DNA from: Chara braunii
Taxonomy: Eukaryota; Streptophyta; Charophyceae; Charales; Characeae
Direction: 5' to 3'
Assembly (NCBI GenBank): GCA_003427395.1
Contig: BFEA01000481.1
Span: 361,194 to 383,349, forward strand
Length of the DNA stretch: 22,156 bases
Positions within the stretch are counted from its first letter, which is position 1. The number at the start of each line of letters is the position of its first letter. Below are positions 10,600-21,008 of this stretch, one piece after another. A model generated the notes under the pieces. It saw nothing but the letters and a program-made list of their open reading frames with translations, was not told where the DNA came from and ran no database searches. The position numbers were made by a program, and so were the translations under genes.

Positions 10600-11110
10600 G
10601 TTGCCGTAGAGAAAATTAAATTTTCAGAATAAATAGAAAAATAAATTAAATAAATCAAAAAATGAGAAAAAAAGGTGGGAAAGAAGATATTTCGAATTTT
10701 TGGAAAAAGAGAAAAGATAAATCAAAAGAGAGGTGGAAAGAAGAAAAACAGAAAAATTTTCGAAGGAGGAGGGAAGGGGAATGAAAAGTGAGGGAGAAAA
10801 GAAAGAAATAGGTGGGGGGGAGAGAAAAAGATGAAGTGGGAGTTGGAGGGATGATGTGGTGGTAGTTGGGGGAGAGGAGGGTTGGGAAAAGGTGGAGAGA
10901 GATCAAGAAGGAAGAAGAAAAGAAGAAAGGAAAAGAAGAGATGAAGAAAATAGAATAAGAGAATGGGTGGTGGGAGAAAGGTGGGGTGGGGAAGATAAAT
11001 GGAGGAGAGGAAGATGCAGTAGAAGGTGGGGGAAAGAGAAGCGGTGAATAAGAGGAGAGAGGGGAGGTAGGGAGATTGGGTTAGTAGAGGGAGAGGGGAG
11101 AAGGGAGTGA
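10600..11110. repeat. Purine-rich low-complexity tract
   Basis: About 500 bp of the + strand is almost entirely A and G (gaaaaaga, ggtgggg, gaggagag). Open frames over it on both strands are compositional. It lies between the LINE 3' end and the hairpin segment. On the minus strand, the sense of the adjoining LTR element, it is pyrimidine-rich, so it is not that element's polypurine tract. Confidence 0.85.
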
Positions 11111-11116
11111 TACCTG

Positions 11117-11168
11117 GCCCTTGGTGTCTCCAAGGGCACAAGGTACACCAAGACCAGGAGGGTCTTGG
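11117..11168. repeat. Two adjacent perfect hairpins
   Basis: gcccttgg-tgtct-ccaagggc (11117-11137) and ccaagacc-aggag-ggtcttgg (11148-11168) each have an 8-bp perfect stem and a 5-nt loop. Only 10 bp separate them. Confidence 0.85.
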
Positions 11169-11263
11169 TCTTTGCTGCAGCAGCCAGTTGGAGGAGAGAG
11201 GGGGGGCTGGGATCTTAATCAGCCCCGAGCAGCACTTCTGCAGATGTCCAGATGTAGGGCACC

Positions 11264-11314
11264 CCCCTAAGCAGGGGGGGTCTTCAGTCCCCTAAGCAGG
11301 GGGGGTCTTCAATC
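11264..11314. repeat. 25-bp tandem repeat
   Basis: cccctaagcagggggggtct occurs twice, 25 bp apart, each copy followed by tca(g/a)t. Confidence 0.85.
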
Positions 11315-11324
11315 CCACCACAGG

Positions 11325-11366
11325 CTGCCACGTGGCCATGGAGATGGCCACGTCCACAGGCAGCAG
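11325..11366. repeat. Long perfect hairpin
   Basis: acgtggccat (11330-11339), loop ggag, atggccacgt (11344-11353). gctgcc before and ggcagc after extend the pairing outward with a small bulge. A run of about 19 G follows (11372-11390). Confidence 0.85.
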
Positions 11367-11458
11367 CAACCGCGGGGGGGGGGGGGGGGGGGCGGTAAAT
11401 AGCCAGCACAACACCTCTTCAACACGAGTGTGTCGTGCTACAAAACCATAGACACACT

Positions 11459-11545
11459 ATGGCGAGTGTGTTATAAGGTTGCTTACACACGCGCATGGCT
11501 CGGCAGGTGCCTGGGTTCAAACCCCAGTGGCAGCAGTTGCATCCC
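11459..11545 (+). repeat. tRNA-like (SINE-type) module, weak
   Basis: ctgggttcaaaccccag (11511-11527) forms a perfect T-arm: 5-bp stem, 7-nt loop TTCAAAC, and the B-box GGTTCAAACC. Upstream atggcgagtgtg (from 11458) is only a rough A-box and lies farther away than in a normal tRNA. It is therefore either a decayed tRNA-derived SINE head or a chance T-arm. It lies in the internal part of the minus-strand LTR element. Confidence 0.35.
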
Positions 11546-11828
11546 GAATCTTGATAAGATAAAAATCCGGGAGCGGGGCGGGGCGAGGCAGCGTGGGCGC
11601 GTGGCGCACACGCGCGTGCGGCGGCCTTGGCCTTGGCGCTTGCGCGCACGCGTCGTGATGCGGCTTCCTTTTTCGCCATGTGGAACTCTCCTGCTGCAGC
11701 ACCTTTCTTCGTTGTTTTTCCTGCTTTTTCGCCCGAAAACGGCCGGAAAACAGCCAAAAACCCGAATGTCGGGTTTTGCCGTATTTCCCTGCTGTGCAGT
11801 GTGGTGGGTGGGGGCGGGGACCGTTCCC

Positions 11829-11840
11829 GCTCTGATACCA
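11829..11840 (-). promoter_or_regulatory. Primer-binding site, initiator-Met tRNA type
   Basis: On the minus strand this reads TGGTATCAGAGC, the classic plant retrotransposon primer-binding site complementary to the 3' end of initiator-Met tRNA. It starts one base after the LTR end (CA) at 11842, the expected spacing. It fixes the element's orientation as minus, with its 5' LTR on the right. Confidence 0.85.
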
Positions 11841-11841
11841 A

Positions 11842-12151
11842 TGTGGCGGACCCACCAGGTGTGGTGCTCCGTTAGTGACAGAGGTGGAGATGGAGGGAGA
11901 AGGAGGGAGCAAGGTGCACAGCGCAGCTCCCCACGCAAGACTCCAATGCACGTACTCCAAAATGTGCAAGTGAAGAATGAGCGTGAAAACAGACAATGGT
12001 TGGGGTATACCCCAGAGGACTGACGGGACTGGACTGGACTGGCTGGTACCGACAGAGGTACCGGCCTGGACTGGCCTACCCCGAATACAACACAGGCCTG
12101 TGAGAACAGGCCAAGGGGCTGGTCTCACAGGCCAACCCGAGGTCCGCTACA
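11842..12151 (-). mobile_element. 5' LTR of a minus-strand LTR retrotransposon, 310 bp
   Basis: On the minus strand the segment starts TGTAGCGGACC and ends GGTCCGCCACA. These are TG...CA ends with imperfect 11-bp inverted termini, and a primer-binding site follows. An 11-bp inverted repeat (ggcctgtgaga at 12095, tctcacaggcc at 12123) lies near its 5' end. The right boundary falls exactly where the LRR exon restarts (gacat at 12152), so gacat is the expected 5-bp target duplication. No gag-pol coding and no second LTR are seen in 10582-11841, so the element is a short non-autonomous type or is incomplete here. Confidence 0.78.
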
Positions 12152-12276
12152 GACATGACGAATGAGGGATTAGCCATGGTCGCGAGAGGTTGCGGCGGCT
12201 ACTTGAAACATCTGACGTTGAGGAGATGTGATAAACAGGCGCGTATACGTGATGATGTTTTGCGGTTAGCAATGAC
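12152..12276 (+). pseudogene. LRR-coding exon fragment, copy 2, left part
   Basis: Encodes DMTNEGLAMVARGCGGYL, then KHLTLRRCDK and QARIRDDVLRLAM in one open frame. It is almost the same as 10046-10169. It is bounded on the left by the LTR and on the right by the LINE poly(T). The frame resumes at 19414 once the LINE and one target duplication are removed. The exon is therefore split by 7.1 kb and cannot make the original protein through normal reading. Confidence 0.65.
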
Positions 12277-12824
12277 TTTTTTTTTTTTTTTTTTTTTAAT
12301 AGCTCCATTCTATTGGTAGGGAGCTGCACCTGTTGGAAACCGGGTGCAACGTCCCTCATACATATTATCCCAGTTCATGACTTTAAATACAGTACTCAGA
12401 GAGTAGGATCTGCCTTTTCAACCTAAACTTAGGCCGCCAAATACTTCTTCCAAAGCTAACATCACTCCCACCTAGTCCATACTTAATATTAAGCAAAAGG
12501 AACTTATTTAACCATATTACAATGCATACCAATGCAAATCTACTAAGGCTAAATTTGAGGGCGGGAAGGGGTCAGGGAAGCACTCCGAAGATCTGAGTGA
12601 GGCTCCTGACGGAAGTGAAAACCAGTCCTTGAAGCACAGGTGGTAGTCCCTCTTCAGGGGATCCCTCTGTTCTTCCCCTTTCGACCATTTCACTTCTCCC
12701 AAGTTTTCTCCTTCAGGTCCCCCCAGCCATTCTTGATTAAATTTTTTAATACAATTGATAATGTCTTTTTTCTGATGGAATAGTTGTATTTTGGATTTCG
12801 CCGTCGTATTTCTGTCTGTACAAA

Positions 12825-15800
12825 TTAAACAATTAAATCAACAAGTTCCTTACCTTCTAGTTTTACATCTTCTCTTTCATGTACGCATCTTTTGTACCAC
12901 AGAGCCCATAGTATGACTTTCCTTCCTATATAAAAAAAAAATTGTCATAAATTCTGATGGTTGTGCTTCTAGTGGTACCCATTGGCCCAGAAGAATGGCT
13001 TTCCAATCCGATGGCCAGTCCATACTTGTCAACCTTCCCATCTTCTCCAAATTAGAATCGTTCCTAGGCATTGAATAAACACATGTTCAATTGTTTCTCT
13101 GATCTTCTTCTGTGGGAAGACTGTAAAACATGCTTTACACCATGGAAGCGTCAGACCACATTGCTCCAGATTGGTGTGATCTATGAGCCAATCATTAGTT
13201 GGTAAGCAACGGTGAAGAATTTGTCATTGTAAGAAGGAAAATTTAGCTGGTCGTTTTTTAAGTTTATTAAAGAATTTGATGTTTTTTATACTTTGTGCAT
13301 CAATGTTCAGGTGTCTTGTCCATCGTTCTCTTATTACGGAGGACACATCCACTCTTGGTCTCATCAGACGATATGTTGTTTTTACCGTTAGAGTGTGTAA
13401 AGTACAGGGTTTAACCCTTTTCCTTGTTTGCCATTTTCATTCTTCTAGATCTATGGGGAGGTCAGGAATTGGGCATTGAGGGTAAAAGACCCTCCATCCT
13501 GTGGTCGCTGACATAAAGAGCACTCTGATCCTAAACATTTCTTTGAAAGGAAAGAATTCAACTAAATTAGTAGATGAAGGTTGGATTAGGTGATTTGTTG
13601 TTATTTTGAACAAAGACACTAATGCACCTTCATTTAATATACTCACTATTTGCCCAACCTGCCAATCTTGTGGGTCGTGTGTCATCATCACAAAGTCTCA
13701 TTCTTGAAATCTTAAACCTCTTGTTAATTTTCTGACCCATGCCAAGGGGATAGAGCAAATGATTTGGTCCAAATTTTGTTCCAATTTGTGCGCATAAGTA
13801 ATTGTTTTTCTCAGTTGTTTTATCGTCTTCCACCCTTTTTTCTCCAGATCTCAAATGTCTTTGACCCGAATTACGCATTTTTTCACCCACTGTAACCATG
13901 GAGGAGTAGAACTATTATATACACTACCGTTAACATCCGTTATCAATCTATTCCCGAAAAGTGGTTATCTCAAGATCTCCTCAACGCGTATAGGTGAGGG
14001 TTTGTTCGGAAGAGGTAGTTTTCTCCACGTCCTCAGTAAGGACATTCATAGATTATCTAACAGTAGATCTCGACATGTTGCTCATCTTTCCCCTTCAAAT
14101 TTCGAACGTGTAGAAGGGCGAGGGATATTCCAAAATAAATTATCCACCCATGTAAGGGGATGTATTTTCAGTGGTGCTATCGGCGCCAGTTTTTTGATTT
14201 GTTGAAGAGCCAAGGGTTGTCAAGGCTTGTCAATACCTAAAATAAGATCGACCATGCATTGGAGTGACAGGGCTTAACTTTGTAGGGTAGGGTCCAAGAT
14301 TGCTAGCCCTCCCCTAGGGATAACTTTCTCCAACTGATGATTCTCTCTCCAGAGAAAGGCCGACACCTGTTTTTGAAGGTCTTTGGTTTGTGGTTTACTA
14401 ATGACCCATATTGCTGATTTGTACCATATGGAAGCAAGAATCACATTATTTATTAGTAGTGTTCTACCAAAAAGCGAGATGTGTTGGTTCTTTAATTGGT
14501 TCATCTTTTGTATCGCTAGTTTCGAAATTCATTCATCGTTGCATGCAGGTTTACCCGATGCCGATAGAGATACCCCCAATATTCTCAGCGGGGCCTCCAG
14601 GGGCAACCATTGTACCTTGGAAACTTCCGGAGGGCGGATTCCATTTGAGTGGATCCACCATCCTTGCGTTTTACTTCCCTAGTTAACCACCATGTCTAAA
14701 AGTGCAGAGAATTTATCTAGCATATTTTTGATTTCTTCCATATTTGTCCCCGACACCTCCAGAATGATCGTCAAATCAGCTGCAAAAATTGAGGTTATTG
14801 GCATTGCCCCTTCTGGTATACCTGAGATAGATAGATGTTTAATATTATGATTAGCTCTTAGGTTGGCCCCCAATGTCTCCATCACAATCATGAAAAGGAA
14901 AGGGACCAAGGGGTCCCCTTGTCCAACTGACCTTTGAATATGAATTTCCGGAGATAGCAACCCATTTACCAAAATGCGTGTGGTTGCATTTTTGTGGAGA
15001 ATTTTAACCCATCTCCGCATATTTTGGTCCAAAATTCAGCCTTTGCAAACAGACGTCCAAGAATCGCCAATCGACGTGATCATATGTGTTTTCAAAGTCT
15101 ATGAACACCATTGCCGCATTTTCTTTAGATTGTCGCGCTGCTTTGACCATTTCGTTAATTAAAAAAACGTTATCTTGAACGTGGCGACCGTTTATAAATC
15201 CTGTCTGAGAGGGATGAATTATGTCAGGCATTACTGGAATCATACGGTTTGCAAGAGCTTTTGCAAGTAATTTGTATACTACCGTAAGTAAGGTTATTGG
15301 CCTGTAATTTTTTACATTTGATTTATCCGCCTTTTTGTATAGTAGCGTGAGTATACCTTGACTCACTATTTCTCTCATTTCATCAGACTCCCAGACCTTT
15401 CGGAAATACTGCATTAAATCAGGAGACAGGGTGGACCACATGGCTTCCCAAAATTCCTTAGGGAAACAATCTGCTCCCGGGGTCTTATCTTCTTTCCTTT
15501 GTATTAATGCCGTACAGATTTCATCTTTTGTTAGAGGTTTTTCCAGACTGTCGCGTTGTTCGCTGGTAATGGACTGAAACATTGGTTCCAAGAAAAGGCG
15601 AATGGCTCGATCATCTTCCTGATTCTAGGATGGGTCTTTAGATGACTTAAATAACTATCTAAAGTAGTCATAGGCTATTTTCAAACTTGTTACTGAGGAT
15701 TCTGACGCTACAGGGCCTTGTGCAGTGTTGTGATTACACAAATTATCTATAATTGAACCTTTCATTCGTGATTGAGCCATAGCAAAAAATGATGTATCCA

Positions 15801-17008
15801 TTTGTCCTTCTGATTTGAATTTTGACAACTTGCCTCTGATTAGATGTCATTGCCAACGATACTGTGCAAATGACAAAAGTTGGTTTTTGAGTTCCAGGAT
15901 ATTGATTGTTTGTGAAGGAACATTAAGATGATCCTGAGATTCATAATTTAAAATTTGTTCATGAATTTGTATTTCTTGAGAGTGTTTATTCTTTGATTGT
16001 AATTTAGAAAATTCATTGCATTTTCTTGCAAGAAAACAGAGTCCATTGTTGAACCAAGAGATGTGGGAATCTTGGCGATCCATCGTCGAGTGTCAGTATT
16101 CCCATACGTCTGCTAAATATTTTTTAAAGTTATCCTGTGATAGCAAGGATGTGTTTAATTTGTACAGTCTTCTTCCCTGATCTGGTTTCTTCCTGAGAGA
16201 CAGGAGAACTGCACATATTTTATGGTCTGCCCCGGTCCAGGGGCTTTGTGGAAAAATTGTTGCCCCTATAAGCGTACTCTCTAGAACTGACATTAGGATA
16301 ACATCTGGACTGAAGGTGGTTACCTTGATTGCAAATGCAGATGAATAGTCTTTCTCGTGGGAACAATCTTCGATATGAGTCAAACAGATGTTCATTTTCG
16401 CACAAAGTTTGAATAATATTTTCATCCTCTTCTATATATGGTGAACATGGAGAGGGGATCTTCCAACGATCTAACCATCTATCTGGGGCTGCATTGAAAT
16501 CCCCTGCCATTATCACAGGGATCGCTTCAGGGATCTGGAATTTTATATCTTGAAAAAACATAATTATTTCTTCAATCTTATTTGGTCCGTATACATTGAT
16601 CACGCATATCACATCTAATCCAATTGTGAAAACTGCTGCTATCTACCGAACCTGCTCTTTATCTACCGCCCATTGTACTATTTGTGCTCTAGAGTCTGAT
16701 GGTAACCAGATTGCCACACCTGCTAAACTATTTCTTGTGGTTGGCGCACTGAGCTTGTGAAAGGGCCATATTGTATGATGAGCCCGAATATGAATGGGAA
16801 AAATAGTGAGATGTGTTTCTTGTATGCATATGATATCTGACCACGATTTTCCTCCCACTTCTTTCAGTTTAACTAATATGGTCTTTCTTTTTATCGCATA
16901 TGTCGTTGCAAGACCATTTACATTCAAAGATCTAAGGTCAAAGTTTGTTGTTCTGATTGCACGCTGCCAAGCTGGGTTCTTTCCATAATAAGCTTGTATT
17001 GTTTTCAT
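12825..17008 (-). pseudogene. LINE ORF2: endonuclease-reverse transcriptase, inactivated
   Basis: APE-type endonuclease (17008-16093): LNVNGL, IQETHL, VINVYGPN, AGDFNAAPD and GADHK mark the active-site blocks. A TAG stop lies near 16643 and a frameshift near 16340. Reverse transcriptase (15591-14679): KEDKTPGADCFPKEFW, NYRPITLL, FIDFENTYDHVDW (motif A), SVGQGDPLVPFLF (motif B), then FAADLTIIL (motif C). A frameshift lies near 15025. Motif C should be FADD; the first Asp is Ala, which removes a metal-binding residue. Downstream LFGRTLLINNVIL (14274-14504) and a zinc finger CKAC...EHVFIQC (about 13160-13085) follow. The stop is at 12825 after KELVDLIV. At about 1390 codons it has the usual L1 ORF2 length. 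No RNase H was seen. Confidence 0.9.
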
Positions 17009-17051
17009 TTCTGCCTCATCTTGCTATAGAAGAACCCTTACTCTCAGTGCT

Positions 17052-19397
17052 TCAGAGTCGAATCCAAGTGTCATTGTCTAATTCTACAGTAGTCTGTAGG
17101 ATGTCTCTCCGTAGCAGGGTGCTAAGGAAGGCAAGAATATCTGTGGCCGACCAAACCACATTTGCTTTAATTTTAAGGCTTTGTAATTCTAGCAACGCCA
17201 CATGAGAAAACCATCTCAATCCTGCCTCCTTTTGTTCCTCAAAGCGAACAAACGTGTCCCTTTTTGCCATTTGAGCCTGATCACCTATTTCTGTAAGAGA
17301 TGCTTGAGGGTCAGGATCATAATGTTTTATCAAGAAATCACGCATGCCTCTTTTGAAGTTAAGGTCCCCAACACTTTGGTATTCCACATATGTTGACCAT
17401 CCTCTGAGCGTGACCCCCCTGTATTGGTCTTGACCTATAAGTGATATACCCACCTGACATTTACCTCCTTTTTTTCTTACCAGTATGATGAGGTTGTCCT
17501 TGGGAGACTGTGATTTGACCATTTGTTCTTTTTCCAACAAATTCCTCATTTTTTATTTTTTGCCGACCTCTTGCTTTGTCACTATAGAGGAAGAGGGAGA
17601 ATCAATATTTTGAGTTGTTCTTGAGCTTGCATCCATGTCAGTCTGTAGTATGACTGTTTGAGCACCTTGTGATGATTGCACAGTCATACTATTTTTTTCC
17701 TGTTGATTTGTACCGACTTCCATCTGAATGACTTCTTTTGACTCTTCCCCTTCCTGAAATTGTTCCTGTGTAGTCACCTCTAGGTAGATAATTTCTTGGT
17801 GTACTAGTGATGGAACTAGACATGTGTTTTTATTCTCTATATCTGCGGTTTCACCCTTAGATGACACTTGAGTTGAGATTTTCACTTGGCTGTCCGCGAG
17901 CATTGAAGTTACCACTTGCACTTGGTTGTCCGCGAGTGTTAAAGTTCCACTTGGTTAATCGCGAGAGAGGGAGACTGAAGGAGAACCTGACCATTATCAT
18001 CTATGTAGATTATATTACCTTGTGTTTCTTTATATTATCCTCCATGGTGACAGTCTGTCCTTCTGAATTTATTTCTAAAATTTCCTGGTGTTGCGGTTGG
18101 ACAGGTACTAGGACTGTTGTCATCTCCCTACCCTTATCCTCCTTACTATCTCTTGATGTGGGAGTGGGTGGTTGAAACATGTCCATTATTGCCTTGAGCA
18201 TGCGTCAACTGGCTATTGTCCATTTAGCTCCTTGTGGGAGACCATTGGTCAGTACCTGTTTCAAGGAAGGATTGACATTCATTAAATTAATGAGCTGTAC
18301 ATAAGAGGCGTCCCAGAACTCAGTGGTTGCTTCTCCAAATTTTTCTTTTAGTTGTTGTATAAACCATTCTGCCAACTGTATCATTTTGTGTTCTCCCTTG
18401 ATAATTTCTTCTTCTCCCGAGGGGGTAGCCTCAGTTATGGGACTATCGTCTGTGGACTGCTCTGAGTCTCAACAATAATTCCCCATCTCAACATATGAAG
18501 GGGCATACTGAAGGGCACCTGCAAGAAAAAGTCCAGGACAAAGATCTGGCAATGGAACAGGAACCAGACAGTGATCTAGAAACTACATTGGACCTACCCC
18601 TCTCAAGGAGAAATATAAAGAAAAGAAAAAAAAATAGTAATAAGAAGAGGGGGACCACACTATCAGCAAAAATGGAAGCCCAAGTCAGTTGTAAAAGGGG
18701 GGGCGCCGCAAGCATCACAATCTTTGGAAGCAGGCCATCATCAAAAGCAGAAGGGGGACCCTCAGCAGGATCTATTTACTGAAGCCTTTGGCCCCGCCCC
18801 TATGGACAGTGATGCTTTTGTTTCTTCCTTTCTTGATCCAATTTCTCTAGGTCCTTCCTCTTGGAGGATCTTGACCAGGCCTGAGAATTGGAAGGCTGAG
18901 GGGCCGAGTTTTTGTTTACTATCTTGTCTACTGATTCTAGGGGGGTCCAACTATCTGGGGGGTTTGAATCCCAATTTGGGTCCCCCTCTTTCTCCCACAT
19001 CCAACCTTTTGCTTTTGTGCCCTTGCCTCCCCCCCTTAATATATACCCATCCCTCATGTCCCTGATTCACCGTCCTCCACAAATTACTCTTAAAAGGGTC
19101 TCTGATCAGCCTCCCTGTTACTCTTTGCTTTCTTGTTGGATTCTGCTCACATGCCTGGTCTGTGCTGAGGTGGCCGTAGGCTTTACATCGAAAGCACCAC
19201 GGTCGAAGTTTATGTGTTGTGTGAATGTGAAATTCCTTTCCCCCTACTCTGTAAGGGATTACATCATCCATGTTGAAAGGCAAATTCGAGGGATGATTAA
19301 TTGCTAACATTAGTTAATCATCCCTTCGTGCTGCGAAAGCTGGAAGGGAATCAATGAAGTCCACAATATCATGAGACTCCACAAAGTCATGAATAAA
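17052..19397 (-). pseudogene. LINE ORF1 (gag-like RNA-binding protein), truncated and broken
   Basis: Near its 5' end, 19310-18951 encodes WCFRCKAYGHLSTDQAC, a CCHC zinc knuckle with spacing C-2-C-4-H-6-C, within the basic context of plant L1 ORF1 proteins. These bind the element's RNA in the ribonucleoprotein. The domain normally preceding the knuckle is missing, consistent with 5' truncation. Frames then shift (SKRKDLEKLDQERKKQK, 19057-18800). A Gln/Glu/Ser-rich linker follows (18201-17553), then 17549-17052 (LIILVRKKGGKCQVG), which I do not recognise. A TAA near 17553 lies in phase between the last two parts. ORF1 ends about 45 bp before ORF2 and in another frame. Confidence 0.75.
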
Positions 19398-19627
19398 TGC
19401 GGTTAGCAATGACTTATGGATCCAAAGGTGAGGAAGTACGTGCCTTCACATTGGGCTGTGTTCTGCTCAGTTCTACAGGTGTTGTCGAGCGCTTGTCCCG
19501 TGTGGTTTTTAATGCCATAACCCCGGGTGCTTGGGGCCGATGCACCTGGACTTGTTCTGGCTTGCCTGTACTGGTTCCGCTTATTTCCACAATGTGTCAG
19601 TCAGATTGCGGACTTGCTGTCGGTTAG
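19398..19627 (+). pseudogene. LRR-coding exon, copy 2, right part
   Basis: After the target duplication the exon frame continues: LRLAMTYGSKGEEVRAFTLG, then CVLLSSTGVVERLSRVV, to a stop at 19625. AA|GTACGT near 19437 could be a splice donor, in which case the exon ends there and the rest is intron. Together with 12152-12276 it gives an uninterrupted frame, which supports the insertion model. Function beyond LRR-like is unknown. Confidence 0.5.
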
Positions 19628-20127
19628 TTCTGTTGAGGCTCTCTCAGGATGCGGGGCGAGGACCGATGGCTGATTTTCAGCCAAGAAGAGCTTTAGCAAT
19701 TTGTAAGGAGAGATCCTGGGTTTTGTAGGAATGCTCTCTTACTGGAATGTACCTGGTCCCAATAGTACGCAGGATTTGGGGCTTGTCAGATTTCACTATT
19801 GGAGATATCCTGAGATCTTTAGACAGCCTAGGCTCACTGCTTATCATTTAAATTCTGGTATAAATGTGTGTTTTGTGCTTGCTTTTCCAAAAGCTTGTGG
19901 TTGGTAGGGTGTCGTGCGAGATGAGAGAAGCTACTTGTGAAAAGTTAAAACATGTCTCAGTTGCCTCTAGTGTGCCTATTAGCACACGTCTCCTTTGTCA
20001 GTGAGGACGGGAGGAACCACTCCCATACATTTTCTTAATTCTGCCGGTTTGTATTTGCACAGCTGTTTAGGAGGAAGAGTGTAGGGGCTGTTTCAGGGTG
20101 GCTCACGGTGTATCCCTTGGTGATATC
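19628..20127. other. Stretch with no recognisable gene
   Basis: Mixed-composition DNA, probably intron or 3' sequence of the broken LRR gene. No motif, repeat or long frame could be supported. Confidence 0.5.
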
Positions 20128-20683
20128 AGCAGCGGCGCTACCACGAGCAGTGAGAGTGTAACGGTGGCGGTGGGAACGCTACTGGTTAGTTGGTAGGAGA
20201 GAACCGGCGAAGAGCAAAACTTGAGTTGTATCCATTGTGATCGCTCAATTCACCAAAAGATCCAAGGGTGCGTGGGGGGAAACCCGTCATGGCAACTCAG
20301 GCTCTTTGCGTTTTATGGACGCCATGTCAAGGACAAGGGGAAAGCTCTGAAGAGCTGATGGGTTTATCGTATCCGGGATAAACTAGCTGTTGCATATTTG
20401 TTTTGGCGTAGGCTTGGTTGGTTTTCTAGGGGTTGCATATAGGTGCTGCAGTTCTAGTGGTTCATTAAAGCTTTATATACGACTTCATGGGTAGCAGCAC
20501 TACGGAGGCAGTGTGAGTGCCACCGTTGGTGGTGGGAGTGCTATTCCTTGCAGTCGGGATCATTAGGATAGGAAGCAAACTTGAACTGTATCCATGGTGA
20601 TCTTGGTTCTACTGATCGTAGATTTCATCGAAGATCCAAGGGTGCGTGGTGGGAAACCCATCAAGGTGGTTCAGGCTTCCTTT
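20128..20683. repeat. Direct duplication, about 360-bp spacing
   Basis: 20128-20310 and 20488-20683 share, in the same order, a gcagc..ctac phrase, agcagtgagagtg-like and ggtggtgggagtgct-like phrases, gcaaacttga.ytgtatccat, aagatccaagggtgcgtgg and gggaaaccc. The first block is also loosely similar to 9296-9350, upstream of the LRR exon. It may be an intron or exon duplication of the same locus. No protein family is recognised. Confidence 0.7.
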
Positions 20684-20707
20684 GGACTGCAGACGTATTT
20701 GAATTAA

Positions 20708-20840
20708 ACCACCAGTACTTGGGTGACGCCTTAGCGTTAAGGCTACGCGATTTCCGCGGCCGGCGGGCTGTCGATAAATCGAATCGACAGCCCGCGCTGC
20801 TTCGAGATTTGGGCGGCCGCAGTGCCCAAGTACTGGTGGT
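20708..20840. mobile_element. 133-bp palindromic MITE flanked by TTAA
   Basis: Perfect 16-bp terminal inverted repeats, ACCACCAGTACTTGGG (20708) and CCCAAGTACTGGTGGT (to 20840), lie directly between two TTAA tetranucleotides (20704-20707 and 20841-20844). Inside are a 13-bp perfect stem gcgggctgtcgat/atcgacagcccgc (20763-20775, 20783-20795) and a small hairpin gcctta-gcgt-taaggc (20728-20743). TTAA target duplication is the mark of piggyBac-type transposition, but the ends do not start CCY as usual for that group, so the superfamily stays open. It is non-coding and inserted in the second copy of the local duplication. Confidence 0.8.
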
Positions 20841-21008
20841 TTAACGTTCATCAGAAGGATCAAGGGTCGTTCATCTTTGAGTCTAGTCCAGGGCTGTGAG
20901 TAGGAAGAATGTTCAAAATGGTGGGTAGATATATTCTGGCTGAAGGATTTGCATAGTATATCTGTCCTATTTCGGCCACCTTGTATTGAGCTTCAAGTTA
21001 GTGTCATT

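Larger units (their letters stand above)
12277..19397 (-). mobile_element. L1-type LINE, 7.1 kb, 5'-truncated, with 16-bp target duplication
   Basis: The reversed poly(A) tail is at 12277-12297 and the 5' end at 19397. tgcggttagcaatgac occurs exactly on both sides (12261-12276 and 19398-19413), a typical LINE target-site duplication. Sense order on the minus strand is ORF1 with zinc knuckle, ORF2 endonuclease, reverse transcriptase, C-terminal zinc finger and about 550 bp of 3' UTR. The 5' end lies only about 90 bp before the first Met of the ORF1 remnant. Coding-like residues (FIHDFVESHDIVDFIDSL) reach the very edge, so the copy was truncated inside ORF1 at insertion. It has since gained stops and frameshifts. 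Confidence 0.93.

Noticed and set aside
10655-11151. Frames rich in Ser, Pro, Leu, Phe over the purine tract
   Set aside because: Direct translation of a low-complexity purine/pyrimidine tract.
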